Source: an uncultured Clostridia bacterium
Lineage (GTDB): Bacteria > Bacillota > Clostridia > UMGS1883
DNA length: 64,000 bases
Direction: 5' to 3'
Assembly (NCBI GenBank): GCA_947589005.1
Contig: CANPZO010000003.1
Coordinates: 62,001-126,000 of the forward strand
Shown here: positions 23,101 to 31,373 of the stretch, in pieces
How positions within the stretch are numbered: position 1 is the first letter of the stretch
How the letters are laid out: every line of letters begins with the position of its first letter
Notes under the pieces: model-generated
What the model saw: the letters and a program-made list of their open reading frames with translations, nothing else
The model's database searches: none
What the model was told of the DNA's origin: nothing
Made by a program: the position numbers and the translations under genes

Positions 23101-23796
23101 CCAGTAGAGGTTGAAGAAAAAGTAGTCCGCGTCCTCGCCGGCGGTTATCAGGGCCTCGTATTTTTTCCAGCCGCCTTTTTGATTCATGTTGTTGCCGTCG
23201 TATTGATCGACGTTTACTCCTCCGTCGCCGCACCATACGATTTTGCCGTTGGCCGCCTCCGAGCAGAAGTCGGCGGAATTGATGGCGCCGCAGCGCACCG
23301 AGGAGTTGGCCGTATTGCCCCAGGAGGACACATAGTAGGAGAAGTAATAGCTCCTGCCGCCCTCAATGGGGACGTATGCCTGAAGCGCCCGGTTCCCGTT
23401 CCAGTAGCTGCCGTTGGCGTTTGTTATGTATTCGCAGAGAAAATAGTCGCTGCCGGTGGCGGAAAGGGCCCCGCCGCTTGAATAGTAAAAGGTCTGCTTG
23501 CCGTTGGCCTCGCTTTCGCTCCCCAAAACAACGTCCTCAAGGGGAGTGAGGTTTTCAAGGGTGTTGGGATTGGGGGCCTTTCCGTCCCAGCTTGTGCCCG
23601 TGTTCGCGCCCACGTACCATTGAGGGGCCTCGCGGCGGCCGTCGGACGAAATGAAGTTGGGGCTTTTAAACAGGTTGTCGCCGACCGCCACATAGACCGT
23701 GTCGCCGAAGGCGAGCGTTTTATCCTCCTCCGCCGAGGCGACAAAGGCCGCCGGCAGCAGAGAAAGACAAAGCATAATACAGAGTATTTTTTTCAT
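20182..23796 (-). CDS. secreted glycoside hydrolase family 127 (beta-L-arabinofuranosidase, DUF1680 type) with Ig-like and C-terminal accessory domains
   Basis: Signal peptide; Big_4-like segment; NTFNMIKLSERLFRW, DDSWWCCTGSGMENPGRYSKVIYY GH127 motifs. Confidence 0.88.
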   Translation of the reverse strand: MKKILCIMLCLSLLPAAFVASAEEDKTLAFGDTVYVAVGDNLFKSPNFISSDGRREAPQWYVGANTGTSWDGKAPNPNTLENLTPLEDVVLGSESEANGKQTFYYSSGGALSATGSDYFLCEYITNANGSYWNGNRALQAYVPIEGGRSYYFSYYVSSWGNTANSSVRCGAINSADFCSEAANGKIVWCGDGGVNVDQYDGNNMNQKGGWKKYEALITAGEDADYFFFNLYWLQDTNFICLNNMTLIPVEPAEAESFENVTVSTYVGTAPALPSYVGVTFAGGATGRARVEWEPFEAVKDGEYTVNGAASVGAKAYPITAEVTVYSDSIDPDYSVARSLVCRDGELTAAFKVYTDKGSGLTAALALYDENGRLSSVNAKTFSPTETAEIDVTVPAPIYPGCKAKLLLWKSAALAPLTEAAAEPIEIEEGGQFMPLSDVTLLDGMFKTARDLNEDYLMAIEPDRLLAPCLEAAGMEPRAERYGGWESQGWAGWPDGMGISGHSLGHWMSAVSSACVEYARYGTQLRGRLEYAVGELARIQHETGSGYVGGLSVKPFEQAFAGTINADGFNLNGAWVPWYSVHKIYQGLIDAYRVAGIEQALDVAVKFADWAVDGTSNLSDAQMQTMLNTEHGGMNDVFAQLYEITGNEVYLDTAVRFTHNAILEPLAQGRDELSGKHANTQIPKIVGAAAVYDSDNSRTDYRAASEYFWDRVVNHRSFVIGGNSVSEHFEAEGAETLNIKDAETCNTFNMIKLSERLFRWSHDSKYMDYVENALYNDILGSQDPETGNKMYFTSMLPGHFRIYGTADDSWWCCTGSGMENPGRYSKVIYYKDLDSLYVNLYIPSQVTWKETGLTFRTETDFPYSDKVRISAVSGGGHAALKLRVPSWLDGDMLVDGEAAEADESGYVTFERDWETGDAIELTLPMGLSLYTARDNANKVAFKYGPIVLAAPLGTELEGFDLLAEDTRVRETGLPSNTVAVPSLNTESAEPDSFITTVDLSKLEFKIDGKYTSNGQTITLVPFYSIHHQFHSVYWYMNAQADPYEKALYDITIDSVIPDGQQDEIGHGQKGSNSHNGSLTEGTTTYFWRDAYGGDDSFFSYDMEVDGGAPNYLYVSYWGADGPFDSGGKHYIRSFDILVDGEKIAEQTIDHNTENTPYNVFYEIPESLTRGKAKITVRFAANGSGACAGGVLNVRTTSAGEVKAGQ

Positions 23797-23802
23797 TTTC
23801 CC

Positions 23803-25740
23803 TTACCTCTTTTCTTTGATAAATATCCGGCTGTACGGCTCGGCGGTCAAGGGCAGCTCGCCGGCGGAATGACCTTCCAGCGTGACGTCGCACACGTCTA
23901 TCGCCGTCACCGCCTCGCCTTCATAGGAGAAAAGCGTAACCACGGCGGCGGCGTCCACGTCGGCGCTGTTTGTCACATACACCGGCCCGCCGTCCGAGGC
24001 GCTTGCCGATACCGCTCCGTCGCGGGCGGCGGAGTATTTTTGTATCAGTTCTCCGGTGGCCGCGTCGAAGGTCATTAGCTCAACGGAGGAGGCCCCGTTC
24101 GGCTCGAGCTCCGCGCTCAGGCTGTCGCCGGAGACCTTGCGCACCTCCGACAGCAAGGGATTGCCGCGTCCGTCGTAAAATACGGCGGCGACCATGCAGT
24201 CGCGGCTGAGTTCAAGGGTGAGAAGGTCTCCCTCAAAGGCCGCCGTCTTTATGCATGGCGTATTTGTGACCTCTCCCTCCTTGAAGTAGCGGGCATAAAT
24301 ATCCTCCCCGCTCATCGCCGAGGAATAAACGGTGAACTCGTCTATCGTTCCTCTGAAGTAAGGGCAGTCAAAGACGGACTTGCCGAGGTAGCTTTTGACC
24401 GCCGGGCCGAGCTCGGAGACGGCCATTCCCAAATCGCCCTCCGCCTCAAGCAGACCGTCAACGTACATTTTATACCGCGTACCCTCGGCGGTTATGACGA
24501 TAGAGGCGAACCGCAGGCTCTTTATGCCCGGCGCGGCGGCGAGGTCCCTTTCGCCGTCCGCACCGCCGCCTGTAATGGCGGCACGGAGCAGGTTTGTCCT
24601 CGGGGTGGAGGTGTTCAGGAAAAAGTACTCGTCGGCTGAACCGCCTATGCAGAAAACCGCCTGCTCGGTGGTGTTGACCCATGGCGTCAGCCGAAGCACA
24701 AGCGTAAAGCTTTCAACGCCCTCAAAAATCCCCTTGGGCAAATCGACATAATCTCCGCCGTCGAAATTGCCGCCCGTCAGGTCGCCGTGTATAACGCCGT
24801 GGTTGCCGTTGCCGCTCAGGTCGATGAGGACGGCGCCGTCGGCCTCGGCGGGCGCATAGGAAAGGATCACGTCCTTATTCGTCCCCGGACTGCCGCCCAG
24901 GGCGGTAAAATGAAAGCGGCGGGTAATATCCCCGTAAACGCCGGTCAGCGTCACTTCCGTATCGGCGGCGGGCCGCGTCAGGACGCCGCTTGAGGTGAGG
25001 ACGCTCTCCCTGTCGGAGCTCCATCTTACGTCTCCGGCCCCCGGCACAAGGCTCAAATCCAAATCGCTGACCAACAGCTCGCTCGGAAATTCATAGCTCT
25101 TAAAGCGCACGGGCACCACCCGGGATTTAAATCTTTCCTCTACCTCGTACCGGTCGAGCGCCCGGTCCAGAAGCTCGACATTGTCCACCCCGCCGGAGAG
25201 AGCGTCGGCGCTCCAATAGGTGACGCCGAGATAAATGTCGCCCGGCTCGGGGACCGCCGTCCCCTCGGACACAAGCTCGCCGTCCACATACAGCCGGCCC
25301 GTGCCGCCCGTCTCGGTATAAACCACATATACCCACTTGTTCATGACGTTTTTGGCGGCGGTGGGCCTTTTGCTCCAGCCCTCCCGCACCCAGAAGGTGG
25401 GCACGCCGCCGTTAAAAATAACTCCCGTCCAGTTTTCGTTTTCAAAGGAACCCATGTTTTTAAAGAACAGGGTGCGGTTGTCCCCGCCGGAGGTGACCCT
25501 CACCATGGCCGAGGCGGTAAAGTCGCCCTCCGCGCGGCCCAGTTTCAGGCCGTAGCCGCCGTCCAGCAAGAGTCCCCGGCCCTCGAAGCCTTCGCCAAAG
25601 GCGGCCTCGCCGCCCTCGCCAAGGGAGTTGGTTGTCACCGAAAGCCCGCCGCCGTTCTCGAAGTCGAGGCTATCCGCGAGCGCGGCCGTTGTCAGGGCGA
25701 GCAAAAATACCGTTGTCAAACAAAATACAAGTTTTTTCAT
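23803..25740 (-). CDS. secreted protein with two LamG/concanavalin-like domains and an atrophied Ig-like domain
   Basis: Signal peptide; two LamG-like repeats (KWVYVVYTETGGTGRLYVDGELV and RYKMYVDGLLEAEGDL) flanking a Big-like domain. Confidence 0.75.
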   Translation of the reverse strand: MKKLVFCLTTVFLLALTTAALADSLDFENGGGLSVTTNSLGEGGEAAFGEGFEGRGLLLDGGYGLKLGRAEGDFTASAMVRVTSGGDNRTLFFKNMGSFENENWTGVIFNGGVPTFWVREGWSKRPTAAKNVMNKWVYVVYTETGGTGRLYVDGELVSEGTAVPEPGDIYLGVTYWSADALSGGVDNVELLDRALDRYEVEERFKSRVVPVRFKSYEFPSELLVSDLDLSLVPGAGDVRWSSDRESVLTSSGVLTRPAADTEVTLTGVYGDITRRFHFTALGGSPGTNKDVILSYAPAEADGAVLIDLSGNGNHGVIHGDLTGGNFDGGDYVDLPKGIFEGVESFTLVLRLTPWVNTTEQAVFCIGGSADEYFFLNTSTPRTNLLRAAITGGGADGERDLAAAPGIKSLRFASIVITAEGTRYKMYVDGLLEAEGDLGMAVSELGPAVKSYLGKSVFDCPYFRGTIDEFTVYSSAMSGEDIYARYFKEGEVTNTPCIKTAAFEGDLLTLELSRDCMVAAVFYDGRGNPLLSEVRKVSGDSLSAELEPNGASSVELMTFDAATGELIQKYSAARDGAVSASASDGGPVYVTNSADVDAAAVVTLFSYEGEAVTAIDVCDVTLEGHSAGELPLTAEPYSRIFIKEKR

Positions 25741-27398
25741 CAGCTTTCACCTCCGAAATTCACCTTTACCGTCCGTCCAAGGCAGTATACCGTGTACTCG
25801 CCGGGGGCGGACGGGGTGAAGGTATAGCTCAGGTATCCGTTTTCGTCCGTTTCGGCCAAGCCGACGTGGGTGGCGGGGCCGAAAGCGGTTATGACCGCGG
25901 CGGCGTCAGCCCCGCCCCTGGCGGTGACGGTGATTTTGCCGTCCGTTACCGCCGCGCTTATTTCGGCGCGGACCCTTGTGGGCTCGAGGCTGAATACGGC
26001 GGGCTCGGGCGAAAGCACAAGTCTGCCGTGACCGTCAATGGCCAGATATTTTCCCGGGGAGGCAAGGCTCTCAAAGGTGAAGCCGCCGTCCGCCTCCGCT
26101 TGAACAAAGGTACCGGCCGCCCTCGACTCCTCCGTGCCCTCTCCGTCGTGGAGCAGGCGGGGGAAGCCCCGCAGGTCGGTGATAAAATATCCCATCTTGT
26201 TTACGGACTGTATCGAAACATGGCCCTCGCCGGGTATTTTGCCCGGCAGTATTTCCCACTGACTGTCGGTGCCGTAGAGCGGGTCGCCGCCCAGCCTCAT
26301 CGAGGCGGCCATGGGGTATTCGGAATCGGCGTGAGAATTGTCAAAGTGACTGTGATACAGGGCCTCTCCACGGCTAATTAGCTTTACCGCCCGCCCGTCA
26401 AGGCCCACGCTGCTTTCCTCAAGCTGGGCCACGCCGCCGTTTTCGTCGAAAATCAGACGGTCCACGCAGACGCTGCGCAGATATCCGCCGCCCCTTTCCG
26501 ACGCGCCGGTATGGTATATTATGTAGGTCTCGCCCTTGAAGTCGAGAATGGCCGGGTGGTTGGTATTGCTGCTGGCCCCGACGTCCATGACAAGGCCGCC
26601 GTAACTATAGGGGCCATAGATGCTGTCGCCGGTGGCGTAGCTCAAATCCTCCCGCCAGTTGCTGGCGAAAAACAGATAGTAGCAGCCTCCGCGCTTGTAT
26701 ATCCATGGGGCCTCGGTGTAGCCGGTGGGCATATTTTCGATGGATATCTCGCTTATGTCGCCTCCGTCTATAACGCCGTCGCCGTTCCTGTCGGTCAGGT
26801 TTATCATGTCGGGCTCCAGCTCGGCCATGTAGACGTTGCCGTTGCCCCAACAGAGGTAACGGTGTTCAACGCCGCCGCCGTCGGTCTCCACCCAGACGGT
26901 GGGGTCGATGTCGTCCCAGCTCACGTTTCCCTTGGTCCAACTTGGCTCTATCAGCTTTACCCCGTCGCGGGCGTCCTTAAACGGGCCGGTGGGACTGTCG
27001 CTGACGGCCACGGAAATGCCGGTGGCGTTTTTGCTGTTGTAAAAATAGTACCTGCCGCCGTGCTTTATCACCTGACCGGCCCAGGCGTCGTTCGGGCTGC
27101 CCCAGGCGAAGTCCGCCGCCCGGAGGGGTATGCCCTCGTAGTTCCAGTTTACGAGGTCCTTTGACGAATAGCACAGATAGTCGGGCATACTGTAATAGCT
27201 GCCGTCGCCGGTGTCATGGCCGGCGTAAAGGTATACGGTGTCCCCGTCGAGGAGCACCGCCGGGTCGCCGCAGTAAACCGCGGCCTCCTGCCCGGTTTCG
27301 TCCGTATACACGGTGATTTCGGGATTAGAAGCCTCCGCCGCCGACAAAAGCAGAGAAGCTGCGGCAAGCGCGGAAAGGACTTGTTTCATATATTTCAC
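25740..27398 (-). CDS. secreted glycoside hydrolase family 43 with C-terminal beta-trefoil (AbfB-like) domain
   Basis: YCGDPAVLLDGDTVYLYAGHDT...LCYSSKDLVNW...DIDPTVWVE...GYTEAPWIYKRGGCYYLFFAS; C-terminal SIQSVNKMGYFITDLRGFPRLLHDG. Confidence 0.9.
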   Translation of the reverse strand: MKYMKQVLSALAAASLLLSAAEASNPEITVYTDETGQEAAVYCGDPAVLLDGDTVYLYAGHDTGDGSYYSMPDYLCYSSKDLVNWNYEGIPLRAADFAWGSPNDAWAGQVIKHGGRYYFYNSKNATGISVAVSDSPTGPFKDARDGVKLIEPSWTKGNVSWDDIDPTVWVETDGGGVEHRYLCWGNGNVYMAELEPDMINLTDRNGDGVIDGGDISEISIENMPTGYTEAPWIYKRGGCYYLFFASNWREDLSYATGDSIYGPYSYGGLVMDVGASSNTNHPAILDFKGETYIIYHTGASERGGGYLRSVCVDRLIFDENGGVAQLEESSVGLDGRAVKLISRGEALYHSHFDNSHADSEYPMAASMRLGGDPLYGTDSQWEILPGKIPGEGHVSIQSVNKMGYFITDLRGFPRLLHDGEGTEESRAAGTFVQAEADGGFTFESLASPGKYLAIDGHGRLVLSPEPAVFSLEPTRVRAEISAAVTDGKITVTARGGADAAAVITAFGPATHVGLAETDENGYLSYTFTPSAPGEYTVYCLGRTVKVNFGGES

Positions 27399-27482
27399 AC
27401 TCCTTCATTATATATTATAAATCCGACGGCAGATGAAATCAATAGTTTTTTGCACATTTATGTTGCTTTTTTGTATTAATGC

Positions 27483-27512
27483 TTGACAATTCGGCGCCGG
27501 CCGTGGTACAAT
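27483..27512 (+). promoter_or_regulatory. candidate promoter for RRXRR-like gene
   Basis: TTGACA (27483-27488), 18-nt spacer, TACAAT (27507-27512). Confidence 0.5.
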
Positions 27513-27581
27513 TATACTTGGCCGGGGGAGACACCCATAACAAAAAACACGGGCCGCAGCAAAACAAAGGGGAGGACACCC

Positions 27582-28154
27582 ATGGAAAAAAACATTTTTG
27601 TTTTTGATGAAAACGGAAATCAAATCGGCCTCACGTACCCTAAAAGGGCGAGGGGCCTTGTAAAGAGCGGAAGGGCCGAGCTTGTGGGCGACGGAGCCGT
27701 CCGCCTCAAAGCCGCGCCCTCCGCATATACGGAAAGGACGGAAAATATGACGCCGGAAACAAACGAAATCACCGAGTTTAAGAAAAAGATAGACGAGGCC
27801 GTTAAAAAGGCGGCCGAAGTAAAGCCGGACGGAGACATTCCCGCTGAGGAGGCTCCGATCGGCCTTGACGAGATTACACGGCAGGTGGCTGAGCTTATGG
27901 CGGGTCAGGCCAACACCTTGAACAGACTGATGGAGGTGCTGGAAAAGGCGGACTTCGACTATAAGGTGGACGCGGTAAAAGCGATAACCGATATGCTCCG
28001 CGAGACTACCAACAACGCCCTTGAGGTGTACCGGGCCGAGGCCATGGGCCTCGCCGACCTGAGCGCCGCCATAAAGAATGTCAGCACCGATTTGGGCAAT
28101 GCACAATTTGCCGCGGGAATGACCACCAATTACCGAGAAATCGTCGGCAACTAA
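27582..28154 (+). CDS. RRXRR/PLMP-like N-terminal domain protein with helical C-terminus (function unknown)
   Basis: Start chosen at ATG 27582 (RBS GGGGAGG). N-terminus MEKNIFVFDENGNQIGLTYPKRARGLVKSGRAELVGDGAVRL resembles the RRXRR/PLMP domain at IscB N-termini; no RuvC/HNH follows. Confidence 0.65.
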   Translation: MEKNIFVFDENGNQIGLTYPKRARGLVKSGRAELVGDGAVRLKAAPSAYTERTENMTPETNEITEFKKKIDEAVKKAAEVKPDGDIPAEEAPIGLDEITRQVAELMAGQANTLNRLMEVLEKADFDYKVDAVKAITDMLRETTNNALEVYRAEAMGLADLSAAIKNVSTDLGNAQFAAGMTTNYREIVGN

Positions 28155-28177
28155 AAAAGCGCCTGAATTTAAGCCGC

Positions 28178-28210
28178 CGAAAGTCCCCTTGCAAAAAGGG
28201 GACTTTTGCG
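28178..28210 (+). terminator. intrinsic terminator
   Basis: AAAGTCCCCTTGCAAAAAGGGGACTTTT. Confidence 0.75.
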
Positions 28211-28284
28211 GTAAAATAGGGAAAAGCTTTTTGTATTACTTGCCGCGAAAATTTTTCGCAAATTCAAAATAGGGAGTGTAGAGT

Positions 28285-28599
28285 ATGAAAAATAAGATAT
28301 TAAAAATCGGCCTTTTGTTCATAGGTATGGTCTTTTCCATGGCCCTCCTGACGGTGGCGCTGATGGTTCTATGCCGTACCGCGCTCGCCTCTGTCGCTGC
28401 CGATACGCTGAGGTCGGTAAGGGGCGGCGGGATAATACTCCTTATACTGGCGGAGGATCAGGCGGCGGCGGTTATTGCCAGAAAGCTGGAGACGGGGAAG
28501 GGCTTTCGCCTTATATTTGACGCGGCGGCGGTAATTGCCGGATTGACGCTCGCGTATTTTCTGATGATGCACACTCCCGTCCGCGGGCTTGTCGCTTGA
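28285..28599 (+). CDS. hypothetical small membrane protein (104 aa)
   Basis: Hydrophobic segments; RBS GGGAG upstream; no family recognised. Confidence 0.55.
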   Translation: MKNKILKIGLLFIGMVFSMALLTVALMVLCRTALASVAADTLRSVRGGGIILLILAEDQAAAVIARKLETGKGFRLIFDAAAVIAGLTLAYFLMMHTPVRGLVA

Positions 28600-28748
28600 C
28601 ATTTTTTCACGATTTTGATACTTTCTCCTCTAAAAGCGCGGGAAATTTAAGCAGATTTAATATTGACAAAATATTATTTGAAATGATATTATGTAGAGCA
28701 AGGGTGTCGGGGGCGGCATAGGTCCCCGCACGGAAAGGACTGCTTAAG

Positions 28749-29945
28749 ATGAAAGTAGCGATAATAGGTTACGGCGTCGTCGGCGGCGGCGTTTACGATA
28801 TATTGAAGGAAAACCGCGGCGGCATCGAAAAGCGCTGCGGCCAAAGCGTTGACGTAAAGTATGTTCTGGACATACGGGACTTCCCGGACCATCCCGAGAA
28901 GGAAATCTTCGTAAAGGACTTTTCGGTCGTTCTGAACGACCCGGAGGTGGGCGTCGTGGTGGAGACCATGGGCGGCGTACGTTTCGCCTATGAGTACACA
29001 AAGGCCGCCCTTGCCTCGGGCAAGACCGTCGTTACCAGCAACAAGGAGCTCGTTGCCAAGCATGGGCATGAGTTTTTCGCGCTGGCGAAGGAAAACAACT
29101 GCCGCTATCTGTTTGAGGCCAGCGTTGGCGGCGGGATACCCGTTATCCGCCCCCTTGCGCGCTGCCTTGCGGCAAATGAGATAACGGACCTGGCCGGAAT
29201 AATCAACGGCACGACTAACTATATACTCACTAAAATGTTCCGGGACGGACAGAGCTTTGACGCGGCTCTCAGCCGCGCTCAGGAAAAGGGCTATGCCGAA
29301 AAGGACCCCAGCGCCGATGTGGACGGCCTTGACGTCTGCCGCAAAATAGCGATACTCGCCTCCATGGTTTTGGGTAAAAGGGTGGATTGCGACAAAATAC
29401 CCACCCGGGGCATCCGTTCGATAACCGATGTTGACGTGGCCTACGCCGAAAAGCTGGGCTGCGCCATAAAGCTGCTTGGCCGGGCCGTTTTCAAGGACGG
29501 CAGGGCGGCGGTGTCCGTCGGGCCCGCTCTTGTGCCGTCGGATGTGCCGCTTTCTGGTATAGAGGGCGTATATAACGGCGTTCTCATAGAGGGCAATATG
29601 GTCGGACGGGTGATGCTTTACGGACGCGGCGCCGGCAAGCTCCCCACGGCAAGCGCCGTGGTGGGGGATATAATCGACGCTGTGCGGCTCCCGGACTACA
29701 GCGGTGAATTTTCCTGGATTGAGGCCGGAGACGTGACCTTTGACCCGGCGGAGGTGGAAACGCCCTTCTTTGTACGTGTCAAGAAAAATTCATTCCCCGC
29801 CGCCAAGGAGAAGCTCGGTTCGGTGGAAGTGGTCGAGCGCAGAGGCGAGGTTGGCTTCATAACCCCTTCCATGAGCGAGACGGAAGTGAATGAGCGGCTG
29901 TCGGGTATCGGCGGCGTTATATCAAAAATGAGAGTATTCCATTAG
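28749..29945 (+). CDS. hom: homoserine dehydrogenase
   Basis: VAIIGYGVVGGGVYDIL; EASVGGGIPVIRPL; NGTTNYILTKM; EKDPSADVDGLDVCRKIAILAS. Confidence 0.96.
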   Translation: MKVAIIGYGVVGGGVYDILKENRGGIEKRCGQSVDVKYVLDIRDFPDHPEKEIFVKDFSVVLNDPEVGVVVETMGGVRFAYEYTKAALASGKTVVTSNKELVAKHGHEFFALAKENNCRYLFEASVGGGIPVIRPLARCLAANEITDLAGIINGTTNYILTKMFRDGQSFDAALSRAQEKGYAEKDPSADVDGLDVCRKIAILASMVLGKRVDCDKIPTRGIRSITDVDVAYAEKLGCAIKLLGRAVFKDGRAAVSVGPALVPSDVPLSGIEGVYNGVLIEGNMVGRVMLYGRGAGKLPTASAVVGDIIDAVRLPDYSGEFSWIEAGDVTFDPAEVETPFFVRVKKNSFPAAKEKLGSVEVVERRGEVGFITPSMSETEVNERLSGIGGVISKMRVFH

Positions 29946-29957
29946 GAGGTTTTATAA

Positions 29958-31169
29958 GTGGCTCTTATAGTGCAGAAGTTCGGAGGCAGCAGCGTTGCCA
30001 ACGCCGAGCGAATTTTCAATGTGGCAAACCGCATAGTCGAGACATACGATAACGACAATGACGTTGTCGTGGTCGTATCGGCTCAGGGCGACACCACGGA
30101 TGACCTTATCGAAAAGGCCGGGGAGATAAACCCCAGGGCGTCGAAGAGGGAGATGGACGTGCTCTTGTCCACCGGTGAGCAGCAGTCGATGGCTCTCCTC
30201 GCCATGGCCATCGAAAAAATCGGCCGTCCGGTGATTTCTCTTGCGGCCTGGCAGGTGGGTCTGGCGACGGACTCCAATTATTCCAACGCCCGCATCAAGC
30301 GGCTGATGGGCAACCGTATCCAGACCGAGCTGGATAAGCACAAGATAGTTGTCGTGGCGGGATTTCAGGGCATAAACAAGTTTGACGACGTGACGACGCT
30401 GGGACGTGGAGGCAGCGATACCTCGGCGGTGGCTCTTGCGGCGGCTCTGGGCGCGGACTTGTGCCAGATATTCACCGATGTGCGCGGCGTGTTCACCGCC
30501 GACCCGAGGATAGTGCCCAACGCGAGACAGCTCCCCGAGATAAGCTTCGACGAGATGCTGGAGCTGGCTTCTCTGGGCGCAAACGTGCTCCACAACCGCA
30601 GCGTTGAGGTGGCGAGAAAATATAATGTAAATCTTGAGGTGCTTTCCAGCTTAGAGAAGGCGCCCGGTACAATAGTTAAGGAGGCAAACAGCGTGGAAAA
30701 AATGTTGGTAAGAGGCGTGGCCCGGGACAACGACGTTGCCCGTATCTCCCTCATAAATGTTGAAAACACTCCCGGAAAGGCGTTCCAGATCTTTGGCCTC
30801 ATGGCAAAGTATAAGATCAATGTGGACGTTATCATTCAGTCCATCGGCCGTAACGACAAAAAGGACATCAGCTTTACCGTGCCCCTGAGCAGTCTTGATA
30901 CCGTCCTTGACGTCATTGAGAAAAATAAGGAAATGATAGGCGCCGAGCATATAGACCACACCGAGAACATTTCCAAGGTGTCCATCGTCGGCGTCGGCAT
31001 GGCCTCCAATACGGGCGTCGCGGCGATGATGTTCGAGGCTCTTTACGACGCGGGCATCAATATCAATATGATATCCACCAGCGAAATAAAGATAAGCGTG
31101 CTCATCGACAAGCGTGACGCTGAGCGCGCGGTCCGCGCCATCCACGACAAGTTCAATCTTGCCGACTGA
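29958..31169 (+). CDS. lysC: aspartate kinase
   Basis: LIVQKFGGSSVANAERI; TTLGRGGSDTSAVALAAAL; two C-terminal ACT regions. Confidence 0.96.
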   Translation: MALIVQKFGGSSVANAERIFNVANRIVETYDNDNDVVVVVSAQGDTTDDLIEKAGEINPRASKREMDVLLSTGEQQSMALLAMAIEKIGRPVISLAAWQVGLATDSNYSNARIKRLMGNRIQTELDKHKIVVVAGFQGINKFDDVTTLGRGGSDTSAVALAAALGADLCQIFTDVRGVFTADPRIVPNARQLPEISFDEMLELASLGANVLHNRSVEVARKYNVNLEVLSSLEKAPGTIVKEANSVEKMLVRGVARDNDVARISLINVENTPGKAFQIFGLMAKYKINVDVIIQSIGRNDKKDISFTVPLSSLDTVLDVIEKNKEMIGAEHIDHTENISKVSIVGVGMASNTGVAAMMFEALYDAGININMISTSEIKISVLIDKRDAERAVRAIHDKFNLAD

Positions 31170-31194
31170 TCGGGCAGTAACCATATGGACAGTA

Positions 31195-31245
31195 AAGGCT
31201 TCGATTTGCCATAAATTCGGCAAATACGGAGCCTTTTCTTATGGC
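31195..31245 (+). terminator. probable terminator after lysC
   Basis: AAGGCTTCGATTTGCC...GGCAAATACGGAGCCTTTTCTT imperfect stem with T-rich tail. Confidence 0.5.
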
Positions 31246-31373
31246 GGCAAAACCCGCGCCCGAGCGCGGACGGTTTTTTACGGTATTTATAACGGCTCTC
31301 TTTTTTTATAGCTTGACTTTTAAATACGATTTAATGTATAATATATTTGGATTTATGAGAAGGAGGCGTGGCT

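Noticed and set aside
27582-28154. Complete IscB/OMEGA nuclease
   Set aside because: Only the N-terminal RRXRR/PLMP-like segment is present; no RuvC or HNH motifs follow before the stop codon at 28154.
28693-28748. Riboswitch or T-box upstream of hom
   Set aside because: The leader after the promoter is only ~55 nt with a weak GC stem; too short for a T-box or lysine riboswitch.
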